Below, piece by piece: positions 1-12,000 of a stretch of DNA of 64,000 bases. This stretch comes from Lycocorax pyrrhopterus obiensis. Taxonomy: Eukaryota; Chordata; Aves; Passeriformes; Paradisaeidae. The DNA lies in contig JACSVZ010000002.1 in the NCBI GenBank assembly GCA_014706295.1, positions 102,418,431 to 102,482,430 on the forward strand, written 5' to 3'. The notes below the pieces were generated by a model. The model did no database searches. It was given only the letters and a program-made list of their open reading frames with translations, and was not told where the DNA came from. The first letter of the stretch is position 1. Each line of letters begins with the position of its first letter. A program made the position numbers and the translations under genes.

Positions 1-220
1 CCTGAACTGCGTGATCACATTTTGATTACAGATAATTACTTACGTAGAATCCCACGGTAAGTGTTTAACCTAATAAAACCTTGTGTCTTATCTGCTTGTT
101 TGCCCATGCTGGGGTATTGTACCCTGTTGGTGACACTGTGATAGTGATTGCAGACCGGCAGCCTGGGCAGGTGAAAAAGGTTTTGATCCCAGAACTGAAG
201 AAGGGTTCATTCAGGTGTAA
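1..220 (+). CDS. Possible last coding exons of an unidentified gene entering from the left
   Basis: Frame 1 is open from the first base to a splice donor (ACG|GTAAGTG) after base 56; reading on would hit a stop within the donor. A CAG acceptor at 151-153 opens a second block from base 154. Joining base 56 to 154 keeps the phase (CG+A), and the frame runs to TAA at 218-220. The second block would end in FDPRTEEGFIQV. The implied intron is 97 bases, short but normal for birds, with a weak pyrimidine tract. A second exit is possible, because CAG|GTGTAA at 212-214 could also be a donor. I do not recognise the peptide, which has no obvious motif. The open stretch is only about 120 bases, so chance is a real alternative. 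The gene body would lie left of the window. Confidence 0.3.
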
Positions 221-2135
221 TCAGACCAATTAGGAACAGAGGGAAAATAGTTACTGCTGCAGTGGTGAAGTGGTCTGTTGAATTTCAGGAATTTTATAAA
301 CATAGGATGCTGTAAGTTTATCTTTCTTCCAGCTCCTTGTGCCTCCTGTAGGGATGCAACCTGAATGCTGGAATTGCAGTAGTGAATCAAACCAAAGATC
401 CACTCAATTCACCAGTTAGTGTATCTGAAAGTTTCAAAAGAAAAGGTATTTCAGAAAATGTGCTGAATGAGATTAACATGCCCAAGTGCCTTAAGATCCC
501 TTTAAGCCTTGTATATGAAGGTCTATTTCCAGCCTATGGATGACTCATTTTGCATGCTCCCAGCTGCTAGACCACTTTCTGCTACTTCACATCCTTCAGG
601 AACGGGGAATACTGGTGCTGAAAGCAGTATCCTGGGAACCAGTCAGTGCATTACCAGACCATTTTCTTCCTTTCTCTCAATTGGCATCTATGAACAACGC
701 TTGGTGGTTTGGTATTTCAGTCAGTCTTTCCAAGGCACATGTGGCAGACCTTTAACTAAAATTTTTCCTAAATAATGTCTTTGATGCTCATCATAATCTT
801 CATGTTTGTATTTGAACTTGTAGTTAGTTCACTGGTGTCCTTAGTTATCTATTTTCAGAGCAGTTTTATCCTGGATGTATATGTATTTTAATTGAACTAT
901 CCACAGCAACAGATTTTCCCCTCTGCTAGATGGAAAAGCTACAGGATAAAATTAAACCTGACTGAAAAAGCTGATGCATTCTTGTTTAGATGCCTTTAAA
1001 AAGCTGTGATAGGAATGCAGTGAAATCAAAAAATTTTCCCCTGCTGTGGCCTGTCCTATTTCTAATCATTATTCTTCAATGCTTTGAGCACTGATTACCA
1101 CTACTCTGCCTCTGCAGGAATGGATGCATTTGAGGGAGGTGAGGTGAAGATATCTTAACTGTATACACTGTTTTGCTGCTGCCTGTCCTGGCAAAAGTGA
1201 GTGTTGTGGTACAGTCTAACCCAGGGGTTTGGTTCTCACCGAAGTCATTCTTTTCACACATCAGGTCATCAGCAATGGACCCTTAGGACAGGGAGGGAGC
1301 ACTTTTTACAGAAATGTTACATTCCCCAGGACTACAGCAACAGATACAGGCTTTTGTTCCTGAGGACTTCGTTTGTAACAAAAGCCTTTGTACAACTTTC
1401 TAAGAGTTTAAAAGAAAAATCAGCTCCAACAAAATCCTGTCTCTCATTAGCACAATGAAGAGTTGTTTGTACAAACATTTGGTCTTAGCACAAGCATTGA
1501 CAAAGAGGATTAAAAAGTAAACCGAGCCTTCCCAGCAGGTATCTCCAGACATGACAGGCAAAGAAGTTGATATCCTTATTAGAAGAGCAGGATACAGTAA
1601 GCAGAGGCAAACTGGACTCGTTTGGAAAAAAACTCTTTTTGAAGGAACAGTTTTTCTTCTCTCATAAATTTCCCAACTCATTAGAAAGTTGGCAGACTAA
1701 CTTTTCTTTACATGAATAAGGTAACACTGCCCCATTTGACAGGGTTTACACATTGTGTTATAACCAGATGTGGAATTTCGTGTTGGGATAGCCCCAAACA
1801 GTCTGACACTACAGGAATAGTGTATGCAAGTACAGTTTTTGCATATAAGGAAATAAGAACATGGAGCAAGAACTAATTAATTTTAGAAGAGAAGTAATTA
1901 ATTTAAGGCTTAATTAAAAATTAACCTGCTTTAAGACCTACTGAGAAAATGACTGCAAACTGTGATTTAGCTTAATTTTGGCATAGCTACATCACACACT
2001 CACTTGAGACAAAGAAGTTTCAGATTTAAGCAGGTGGGAGTCTTCCCCCTGGGCTTGTACTGAATTCATGTTTTAGCGGACTGGGTTACTTCGCATCCTA
2101 AACCTGTATTTTCCTTCACCTAAGTACTACTAACA
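221..2135. other. Non-coding stretch, possibly starting with a 3' UTR
   Basis: AT-rich sequence with stops in every frame and no repeat I recognise. If the terminal exon at 154-220 is real, this would begin with its 3' UTR; the clearest nearby polyadenylation-like hexamer is ATTAAA at 951-956. Short open frames here lack splice sites or recognisable composition. Confidence 0.4.
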
Positions 2136-2276
2136 AATGTTCAAGGCCAGGTTGGATAGAGCCCTGAGCAACCTGTTCTAGTGGATGGCATCCCTATCCA
2201 TGGAGGGGGAGTTGAATCTAGATGATCTATAACATGCCTTCCAACCCAAACCATTATATGATTCTATGATTCTGTA
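2136..2276 (+). mobile_element. CR1 LINE, 3' end fragment
   Basis: The block begins with the TTCAAGGCCAGGTTGGAT-type text of the avian CR1 3' region. It continues through the 'ctgagcaacctgttctagtgg' region and the 'ccttccaacccaaacc' stretch, and ends in the octamer tail TATGATTCTATGATTCTG near 2258-2275. About 140 bases remain, a typical 5'-truncated copy. Several mismatches suggest moderate age. There is no coding capacity. Confidence 0.9.
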
Positions 2277-4522
2277 ATAGAATCTATAATTCAGACCATC
2301 ATTCTGTGCGTCACCCAAACTGATTTGCTTTAGTCTACTAATGTGAGTGCTCACCTTGGGATGTGAGAATCCAGGGGCAGACATGACTGTTGATGCCTTT
2401 TTTTATAAGGTTACTGAGAAGAAGGATTTGAGAGGATACTGAGAAAATACAGGGCTGTCTCCCACATGTGTAACCTGTTCTCTGAACTGTTCTAATATGA
2501 AGTGTTTCCTATGTCTATTTTTATAGTTAAAAAAAAAAAGACCCCTGAAGTGTTTTAAGTGTTTTGATGGTGTCCTAATAAAGGGATTAAAACAAACAAA
2601 AGAAAGGGACTAATCTTTGAACATTTGGGGAAGATTTCTCTAACTGAAATATACTGTATTTTCTTGCACATTGTTTAACGGGAACACAAACTTGGTGGTA
2701 TGTTGGGGGTTTTTCCCTAAAGAGAGAGAATGATGTGAACCCTTTAAATGTTCAGGATCTACAGGGATTTCTATGTATGTCAAGGAATTTTGTTTAAAAG
2801 TAGTTCCCCAGTAATCTCTAGATGTAAAGCCTAAAGCCACACAAATGCAACAAATAATTATTAACCAGGCAATATTGTGCTTTTCAATAACAGATAGCTT
2901 TGGCTTTTTGCTTTTTTTTTTTTCCTTAGCAAATAGTAAATTCACAATTACATGCAGTTCTAAAGAGATTGTGTGGGCAAATACTTTCTGCCAAAAAAAG
3001 TGAGAGTTTTCAAAAATGTTAAAATGTTCTAATAGCTGAACACTCAAAAAACTTTTGACATTTTTTAAAAGAAATAGTTCATCTTCTCATGTTGAAATGA
3101 CCTTTACTTTTTGAAGTAACTAAATGATAAAGAGTGGGAGTTAAGAAAAAAGGTTGAGTAACCTTGAGACAAAACCAAATGCTCATCTTCCAACAAACTC
3201 TAAACTTTAACTTGACCTGCATTATTATTTCTTCCTTGCGTGGTTTTCATTTTCCCTGAAATGTCTTTTTCTTCTCCTCTTCTCTGACCCCTCTCCCAAT
3301 TCAACTGAACAAAAAAGGTCTCTTGGCAATCAGGCAGATTGCTTTGCCATGGATACAAAATGAAGAAATCAGATTAATAACTCCATGAGCATTTTCCAAG
3401 TTCACTCAATTCTGAGTTATCTTCAGGGGGGAAATGAATGATTTGGAGGGCGTAGGACTGGAGAAAGAAAATATTTTGTTCCAGCTTTAAGCTACCTTCG
3501 TAGAGAGTTTCATAGAACACTAATACTTCTTCAAATAACTCCTTTTCCTTTCCCTTTCCTTTTCCTGATCTGACTGTGAAAGTCCTGGTCACACCAAACA
3601 CTGAAGAAAAAATACGGAAGGTGTTGCTTCCTGTGGCTTCTCAGGGTGACCTCTGTCTGTTGCTGGGGTACACTAATGGCTTCTGAAAACTTTATTTTAA
3701 TTGAATGCTCCAGGACTAATTTAAAATGATACTAAATTGAACCTGTAATATTTTTCCAATTCTGTCGTATCTGTCCTGCCCACCTTCTCCTCGGCTTCAG
3801 CATTTCACTGCATTTTATGTTCCTTTTGTATGTTGGGTTGTGTCTGAGACTTAGCCAGTGGACTACAAAGGTCTTCCAAAATGTTTCAGTGTTGAAAGCT
3901 TTATCACTGGCTTCCAAACAAATTTTTTTTATGGTTTTAATAAATAAAATTTTCTTCACAAAATGAACTTTTAGAGAATAATGAAGGAAAATAATAAATG
4001 ATACTAATATCTTGTATACTTAATTTTTTATTTAATTAATTTTTGGTGAGGGATTATAGTTATTTACATATTGTACCATATTTAATTTGCTTGTTTTCAT
4101 GTGTCTAGCTTTTATGCATTTGAGTTATATATTAAAATTATAATATATGCATTGGCAGTACATATATGATTATACATCCTGCTGGTCTACATATCTACTA
4201 AAGTGGATTAAATTTATGTCCTAAGCATTTACAGTTTTATGCAATCATTAAATTAAAATATAGTGACTAAATAACTAAACCAAGCTATAGAACAAGTCTG
4301 ATAGATAATTAATGCAAGGGACAACTTGAATTCAGTCTTTTTGATTAAAGCATAAAACACTGCCACAAAGTAATTTATCACATAGTAATGCATAAACAAG
4401 GAATTACAGGAAATAACTATCTGTTTCCAACAAAATACCATAAACAGAAAGCAGCTGAACTCCATTGATTCTTCCCTCATTGCTGCTGGCATTTTATTAA
4501 GGGACACATGACTGAGCTTCAG
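2277..4522. other. Unannotated AT-rich sequence
   Basis: No gene or transposon recognised. It includes a pyrimidine-rich run at about 3541-3567 (CCTTT/CCTTTT units) and very AT-rich sequence at 3960-4260. Open frames at 2640-3047 and 3374-3601 on the minus strand have low-complexity or unremarkable composition and no supporting splice signals. Confidence 0.5.
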
Positions 4523-4670
4523 GATAGATATAGATATAGATTAGATATAGATATAGATATATAGATATAGATATAGATATAGATACAGATATAGATATAG
4601 ATCAGATATAGATATAGATATAGATATAGATACAGATATAGATATAGATACAGATATAGATATATATAGA
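4523..4670. repeat. Hexamer microsatellite (GATATA)n with GATACA variants
   Basis: About 148 bases built from GATATA units with interspersed GATACA, GATTA and GATCA variants, ending in TATATATAGA. Read on the minus strand it stays open and encodes alternating Ile-Ser and Leu-Tyr dipeptides, simply because the unit is six bases long; this is not a gene. The variants are spread through the array, suggesting repeated expansion of mutated units. Confidence 0.97.
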
Positions 4671-5430
4671 ATCAGCTGAATTACTGTAGCATTGGCATAC
4701 ATACCTACTAAAAGTTTAATTTTACTAACAAGCATAACAATGAGCAGAGGAAATGTAGCAGCAGAGCCTTCAACCTAATTAGCAGTCAGAGCAGGTAGCT
4801 AGGGTTTCTGGCAGGCTTGATTTACTTGCACTAGAGCCTGACTGACCTGTGTTCACTCTCAGTAGCTACATCAGGAACAAAATAGGCGTGAGGGTCTGTG
4901 TGCCTATGCTGTGACTATATTGCGCACCCAGGGAGGATAATTTTGAAGGTAAATCTTCCAACAACTACAAACCCATCTCACAAATGAGATGCATAAAGGT
5001 GCTATGCCGGATTTTAAAACCGTGTTCTGTTGACAAGAACCACTTCCAAGCTATGACTATCACAAAAACATGGTGGAAAGAACTCAGTCTGAGTACAGAA
5101 AAAATATGTTGTAAAGTTTAATATGACAAGACGGCTATTGTCATGAGTTGGGCCTGGTGAATTTCGTCCTAGGAGACCCCAGACCACTTTCAGAACTATT
5201 AAGGTGTAAAGTAGGCATGATATAGATTATTAACTACATACATATATACTGAAGAAACTTTGCTCTTATTTTATTTTAATTTATTTTATTTTTAGTAGAG
5301 AATCTATTAAATTATAGGTCAGACATCTAAACTTCAAACCCATGAAAAAACAACTCAAATGTATAGTGGTATCAAATATTTGTAGACATCTACAAGATAA
5401 GAAAAAGATTAATAGCAGCCAACTCGATTC
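4671..5430. other. Unannotated sequence
   Basis: Moderately AT-rich with no recognised gene or element. A TTTTATTTTAATTTATTTTATTTT run lies near 5270-5295. CR1 text starts at about 5435. Confidence 0.45.
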
Positions 5431-6125
5431 ATATTAGCAAGTCAGGTCAAACCAATCTGAATTCCTTCTTTCCTTTCTGCCCCTGTGTTCTGTTCTGTAC
5501 CTTAGCTCTAGAAAGGCTCTTAACAATGTCTCCTACGATATTCTCAAAAGCAGCGTGACCAGCAGGGAGGTGATTCTCCCCCTCTACTTCACTCTTGTGA
5601 GACACCACCTGGAGTGCTGCATCCAGATTTGGGGCCCCCAACATTAGGACATGGATCTGTTGGAGTAAGTCCAGAGGAGACCACAAAGATGATGAGAGGG
5701 CTGGAGCACCTCTCCTATGAAGACACGCTGAGAGAGCTGGGGTTGTTTAGCGTGGAGAGGAGAAGACTTAAGGGAGACCTTAGAGCACCTTTCAGTACCT
5801 ACTGGGAGTCTACCAGAGAGCTGAAGAGGGACTTTTTACCAGGGTTTGTAGTGATAGGACAAGGGGAAATGGCTTCAAACTGAATGAGTGTAGGATTAGA
5901 TTAGATATTAAGAAGAAATCTTTTACTGTGAGGGTGGTGACACACTGGAACAAGTTGCCCAGAGAACCTGGGGATGCCCCCATGCCTGGAAGTTTTCAAG
6001 GCCAGGATGGATGGGGCTTTAAGCAGCCTGATTTAGTGGAAGGTGTCCCTGTCCGTGGCAGGGGGCTTAGAACTGGATCATCTTTAAGACCCAACAAAAC
6101 CATTCTAGGATCCTATGAAGGTGAA
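5431..6125 (+). mobile_element. CR1 LINE fragment with internal deletion
   Basis: The left part (about 5435-5550) matches CR1 reverse-transcriptase text: 'ggtcaaaccaatctga' and 'aaaggctcttaacaatgtctcc'. It then jumps at about 5550 to a region normally several hundred bases downstream ('gtgaccagcagggaggtgattctcccc'). From there it runs through the C-terminal reverse-transcriptase region and 3' UTR to a degenerate tail at about 6120. The remaining frame is broken; a 5614-5883 stretch still reads like the C-terminal part (ELGLFSVERRRLKGDL). It is a dead copy, and the jump is an internal deletion relative to the family layout. Confidence 0.9.
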
Positions 6126-6342
6126 GAAATATGATTTACAGTGAAAGACTGATTGGATAACAGTACCTGAAGAATAAATTCCAGAAGCTTCCCTGTCAAA
6201 CTGGAAGGAAACCTCTAGTTGAATTCAGCAGATACATTTCACAGGTGAGGTCTTTTATGTTCAGCGGTTTTACTAGTGATGTAGGGAAAGAAATGAAAAG
6301 CATTACATTTACCAACAATTAAATTTGAAAAGTTGTATTTTG

Positions 6343-6387
<45 letters not shown>

Positions 6388-7244
6388 CATAACATATATA
6401 TAGTATATATAATGATACACGGTTTGAACAAAAACATTTGTCATTAAAATAAAAACTCAGTGAAAGATGTAGAAGTATTCAGGTTCACAAGAACAGAGGT
6501 GAAACAACTGGGTAGGTAGTTGCTCTGAGGAAAGCCTCTGGGAATTGCTGTGGATCACAAGCCAAGTGAACCCTTTAATGCCATGCAGGTACACAGAAGA
6601 TCACTGTACTCAAATATGTTAGCCAGAATTCTTTAGTAATATTTCTCACTGGTGAGAGCTAACCCCATTTGATGTTTCAAGAACCACCTCAGGAAGATGT
6701 AGACTAATTAAAGTGCACTAAGAAGAACAAAAATCCTTTGACTAGAGATATAGAAGGCTTTATTTATGAGAAAAGCTGTTCTGTTTTTTTTAGCTGTTTT
6801 AGTAAACAGAAGAAGAATCTGAGGGGAATGTAACAACAGGCTTTCAGCATGAAAAAGCTGTTGCAAAGAAAAGGGAATAATCTATTATTTATGTTCAAAA
6901 TGGGAAGAGACCAGATGTAATAGTTTTAAGCTGCAGCAAGAAAGATCTATGCTAAATGTGAGGAAAACTTTCCACTTGTTAAGTGGAGAAGTGAAAGAGA
7001 CTGTGCAGTAAGCCTGCAGAGTCTCATCACAGCAGGTTTGTGAGAGAAGGTAATGAGGGAATTGAAGGTGCTTAATACTTTCTCGGGGACTGAAGATGAA
7101 GTAAATAACCTCTCAAAAGCCCTTCCATCTTTATGAAGGCCCTGTATTTATTTTTTTGTTTTACAATAAGACTTTGAGTATTCTTCTTTTTGTTTTTCTA
7201 AGGTGAGGAGCACATTCATCATCTGAGTTAGCATTTTGTAGAAA
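6126..7244. other. Unannotated sequence around a TA repeat
   Basis: Apart from the dinucleotide tract at 6343-6383 I see no gene or element in this stretch. The sequence is A-rich and frequently stopped in all frames. Confidence 0.45.
6343..6383. repeat. (TA)n dinucleotide microsatellite
   Basis: About 20 uninterrupted TA units, followed by further ATATATA pieces to about 6411. Likely length-polymorphic and able to extrude a hairpin. Confidence 0.97.
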
Positions 7245-7390
7245 CAGAATGGGTTGTGTTGAAAAGGACCCTGAGGATCATCGAGATCCAACCCCTCCTG
7301 CCATGGACAGGGACAACTTCCATTAAAACAGTCTGTTCAGAGCCCCATCCAACCTGGCCTTGAACACTGCCAGGGATGGGGCATCCATAT
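7245..7390 (-). mobile_element. CR1 LINE, 3' fragment (antisense to the given strand)
   Basis: The plus strand shows the reverse complement of the CR1 3' UTR: 'aaaggaccctgaggatcatcgagatccaacccctcctgccatggacaggg', then 'cagagccccatccaacctggccttgaacactgccagggatggggcatcca'. The octamer tail at the 3' end (left side) is degraded. About 145 bases remain. Confidence 0.9.
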
Positions 7391-10300
7391 TTTCAGTTTA
7401 TGGGGTTTTTTTTAGGGAGGCAGTTGTTAGCTGAGATTCTGGCAGCCTCGTATCTGTAGTTATTGATTTTATTATGCTTTGACATCTTCCACTCATGTCA
7501 CCTCTAGAAGGTAGAGATGTTACAGTGTTCATTATGGCACCTTCACTGACAAGTAAGGGGTTGGAATTGTCTGCTGACATCAGAAATCTATCATCCTCAT
7601 AGAATATTTCAATAATTTTTTTAGCTTTTGATTGAATAGACTTCTGTGCTAAATTATTAATAAAAAATGTTTGTCTTGCATAAATTTTTATGTGTATCTA
7701 GATATTTATTTGAAATGAAAGCTACAGTAGACATAGAATGTCTTGTTTCTCTTACTGTTTTTGGCAAAAGCAGTCCCATGTTGCAGCCTGCAGCATAAGA
7801 TTGTAAAAAGTACATTTGTTTTCTAGGTATTCTCAGTGTCAATAGACAAAATGGAGTCCATTTGTATCTAGATTAAAATTAGTCTCCTATAAATCAAATA
7901 AAGATCACTGGATGAAAATATGTAGAAAAATATGAACAAACCATAACTTACAAGCTCATGTAAAACTAATCAGATTTTAGACCAAGGTTCAGCTGTTAAT
8001 ATATTGTTGTACTACAAATTACTCTTTCTTTTTAAGAAACAAAATCTTGCTTTTCATTTATTTATTTTTATTATTAGTTTTTTACTTTCATCTAACAGAC
8101 AATTCCCAGAGAAAATTTTCAGGCTATAAACAGGAAAATCCTAATTTTGTGTTCTTAAGGTGCGGCATTCAGTACTAAGTTTCTCATGTAATTAAATAGA
8201 AGCCAAGGGGCAATTATTTGACTTTATCATATTAAAATAAAGTTCTGCACAGTCAGCTGGCAACAAATCTCTTTTGTTTTTCAGTGTTTATGTATCATTG
8301 AAGACAATGTCCTACACAGTGCAATCAAGATTCCTGATTTTTTGGGGTCAAAAAACAGAAAAGGAAAAAGTAAAAGAGAAAAAGAAGTTAAGGAGGTGGT
8401 GGGAGAGGGGGAGAGAACTATTGTATCTCAGAGGTAGTCATAAAAAATCTCACCCAGTAATTTCAAGTAGTAGATACAATTTTGCTTTTCTATTACAGCA
8501 TAAAATGTTTCAGTGATACAAAAGCAGCATCCAGGTGCTCTTGAACAATGACAGATAACTACTGCTATTGGATCACCAGGCCAAGCTGATATCCAAGGTT
8601 TCTGATAGTGTTTGAATTTGCAGCTACCAGTGCTGTCTGACTCATGGAAAATAGTTAAGGGGAGATAAATATATACTCAGAGCAGGCAGGTGCTTCTTGT
8701 ACAATCCTCTCTGTGCTCCCTCTATTTTCTTCAGCCAGTTTGATTGCCACTTGGCTTCCTTTCTCCCAAATCCCTGGCTAATCTCTTCTATATAGGCTCT
8801 TTTGCCACCCTTATCACCACAGCATCCCAGTGGCCAGTAGCGCATTAAGTTGCACAGTAAGATGTCACACGTGTCTCATGGTCTCCTTCATCCGCTTTCC
8901 AGGGGAAAAAAGAAACTGTGTGGACAACACGATGTTTTAGTAGGCTATTATTTCTTCTTTTATTTTACTGTGCATACTATAATGGTTGAGAAATCTTGGC
9001 AGAAAGAGCTTTCATTTGAGATGAAAGTGGGAACAGTCACATATGCTGATGAATTGGTGCGGATAGTTTCCTAAGGATTGATGACCTTTTCCCCTCCCCC
9101 AGAAGTGGCAAAGATAATTAAGGCTGAAATATCATCCACCAGGATAAAACAGAATGTCTTTCCAGCCAAGGATGACTGGAGCCTTCTTTTCGGGCTTTCT
9201 GTGAACCAGAGTAAATCCATTAGCATTTCTAAGCCGAGAAACCCAGCAGACCAAAAGTGCTTGCGCTGTGCCCTTCCAGAAGCCCGGTTCTGTAACGTGT
9301 GCTGGCCCCATTAAGGTATCCAAAAATGAAAATGTAAGCTCCCAAACATGAAACTTTAAATAGTGGTTTTAATTATTTTCTTCAAAGTGAGTTTTCAAGG
9401 TCACACAAATACGCTGTAGTCATGTATTTAATCTGTTTTTAAAATTTTGATACTAAGAAAAATATTTCTTAGAAAGTCATAACCAAAAACATCATATAGC
9501 CTTTGAACATGAAGTATTTGTACTGTTGCAAGAATAGCTATCATTTCGTGAAAAAAATACAAAAATACAAGTAATTATGGACCCCAAGTAATTTCTCTAC
9601 AAGTAAATCCCTGGGTACTTTGGAGCTGTGGAGTGAAGCAAAGCAGTATTCCTACTTCAGGCTGCATCTCCAGACCACGCCAAGTAGCTCACAACAGCCT
9701 GCCCTGTTTGGAGATTTCCTACATGTGCAAAGAGACCTCTCAGAGCTTTCTTCATTCTTTTGGGTCCGGGGCTACTTTGAGGTTGGAACAGAATGTGGGT
9801 CTATCTACCCGTACAACTAAGGAGAGATAGCACAGACGACTTGTAGCAGCCTAAGAGCTGAACTAGCAGCTTATTTGTGATTAATACCCTGCAAAGTTTC
9901 CACAGTGATCACCAGCTGACAACCTGCTACTTGAAAGAAAAATCAATAAAATAGATGACTTTGTTATCCCTGTGGATTAGCACCTATCATAATTAAATTT
10001 ATAGTCTAACACCTTAGCAGACACCTAAATTGCTTTCATTACACTTTTTTCTGCCATCCATGATGAGTCAAGCTCACACTTTAGGTAAGACAACCTTCTC
10101 TCATACCTTTTTGGAATTTGGTTGTAAAGTTTTAAACACAGGAAAATTGTCCCCATGATGAATAACACCAAAGTGTGTTTTTAATGACAATCACATTTTG
10201 TTTGAAAGGGAAGAGCTATCACTTGTACCATCATTCATATGTGATAAAACTACACCATCACCCACCCACTGATTTGTTTCTATTTAATTTTTAAAAAAAG

Positions 10301-11755
10301 AAATTACACTTCTGAAGTACAGGTAAAGCTTCAACAATCTTTGGTGGCTTGAATAGACTTCTGTAAAGACTTAGTGTTTAACATCCCTTTTCCATCCATC
10401 ATTCCCTCTAAGCAAATTGGCAAGGAGAGTCTTTTCTAACGATGATTCTTTCAGGGATCTATTTTACTCATAAGGATTTCTGGAAGAAAGCTTCTCTTTC
10501 GTGAAAAATAGTTATGAGCTATTAGCATACTCCAATTCACTTTCAACTCATTTTGCATTCATCTTTAGGATTACTGCTAAAGAGTAGAAGCAGGGAATAG
10601 CAAAGTGTGAAATTTATTGGGCAGCAATACAAAGCTGCTGTCTCTAGAAAAAGCTTAGCTGAATATGAAGAGTTTCTCTGCCATTTAATAGCTCACACAA
10701 ATATATGTAGCCTTTAGTTGAAGAGCCTCTCAAGATACAGAAGCCCACAAAGAATTGTGTTTTTCCTTAGCTACAGGAGTTGAATAAATTTGCCACATTT
10801 AATTCATAATTCTTAACAAAGATGATTGAACTATATTTCAGGTGCATTAAACCTGTTTTCCATCTGTTTCAGTTTCTCACATTAACATGATCAAGTGTGT
10901 TGAAGACCCGGGTTTGTTTTAATAGAAAGTTTAACATACTCTGATGAAAACAGAGTATTATGAAGGATTTGGGTCATGTAACACAGAGAGGTAGGATATG
11001 TCACAGGGCTGACTTCTTCAAAAGATCAAATACATTATTTCGCTGTCTAAGACTAAAGTAAACCCCCCCCCCCCCCAGGAGTATTGAAGACACCTGGAAA
11101 TAAGATTAAATTTGTCTTGTTGAAAAACTAAGTAGGATAGCAGTGACGTTACTCTGCAGAGTTTCTAACCTCCATAAGATGGCAAAAATGATGAAACAAA
11201 ACTAATTTAAAAGAAAAGCACAGGCAAAAGGCCAATTATAGTGTTTAGACAAATCAGAGAAATGGTAACTCTCTATTAAGCAGTATTTCTTCACATCCAG
11301 AAATAAGGCATTTGTAATAACTTTTTCTAAAATAATTGCTGCTTGAAAATGCCTCAAAATAAATATGAGCCTAAGTGAAAGTACTTTTATGTCTGGAAAA
11401 CTACAAAATGGTATTTTGTACCCTTGTCTAGGTTTTATGGCATGTTGCAGTAATTCTTCCATCAAAATCTAACATCAGAAATTTTCTAATTCTTCATGTT
11501 GCACATTAGCTTTATTACATCAATCAAGCTTTTTTGGTTTGGCAAATTTGGTTTGGCAGAATTTCCCGTTCTGTAGTTCTGTAATATTTTCAGTGCAGGT
11601 TTGCACCATAAAATTTGAGACTTCTTTAAGCCTTACTTCATAGTATGGCTTTTTAATGTTGCTGAGAACAGTCATTTTACTGTGATCATTCATGGTGAAC
11701 TGAAATCAAACTATTTCTTTATGCATACTTTTAAAAGAAATTCTTTTTGTCAAGT
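7391..11755. other. Long non-coding stretch with no recognised element
   Basis: No transposon recognised. The segment at about 8860-9330 is less AT-rich than its surroundings and contains a 237-base open frame (9078-9314, plus) that starts just before a good acceptor-like CCCCTCCCCCAG at 9091-9102. Its C-terminus is cysteine-rich (CLRCALPEARFCNVCWPH), but I do not recognise it and it has no partner exon. A poly-C run at 11063-11076 and scattered A/T runs are the only other local structure. Confidence 0.45.
11063..11076. repeat. Poly-C homopolymer (14 bases)
   Basis: Fourteen consecutive C in an otherwise AT-rich context; the length may be a sequencing or assembly estimate. Confidence 0.9.
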
Positions 11756-12000
11756 AGAATCATAGAATAAGCTGAGTTGGAAGGGACCCATCAGGATCGT
11801 AGAGTCCACTCCTGGATCTCCACAGGACACCCCAAGAGTCACCCCATGTGCCTGAGAGAATTGTGCAAAGGCTTCTTGAACTCTGTCAGGGTTGGGGCTG
11901 TGACCACTTCCCTGGGGAACCTGTTCCAGTGCCTGACACCCTCTGGGTGAAAAACCTTTTCCTAATATCCAACCTAAACCTCCTCTGACTCAGAAGCAAT
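11756..12000 (-). mobile_element. CR1 LINE, 3' fragment (antisense)
   Basis: It opens with AGAATCATAGAATAAG, the reverse complement of the CR1 octamer tail. It continues with 'ttggaagggacccatcaggatcgtagagtcc', 'ctggggaacctgttccagtgcctgacaccctctgggtgaa' and 'cctaatatccaacctaaacctcc'. About 245 bases of the 3' region, fairly well preserved. Confidence 0.93.

Noticed and set aside
4541..4735. Minus-strand frame of Ile-Ser and Leu-Tyr dipeptides
   Set aside because: Direct translation of the hexamer microsatellite.
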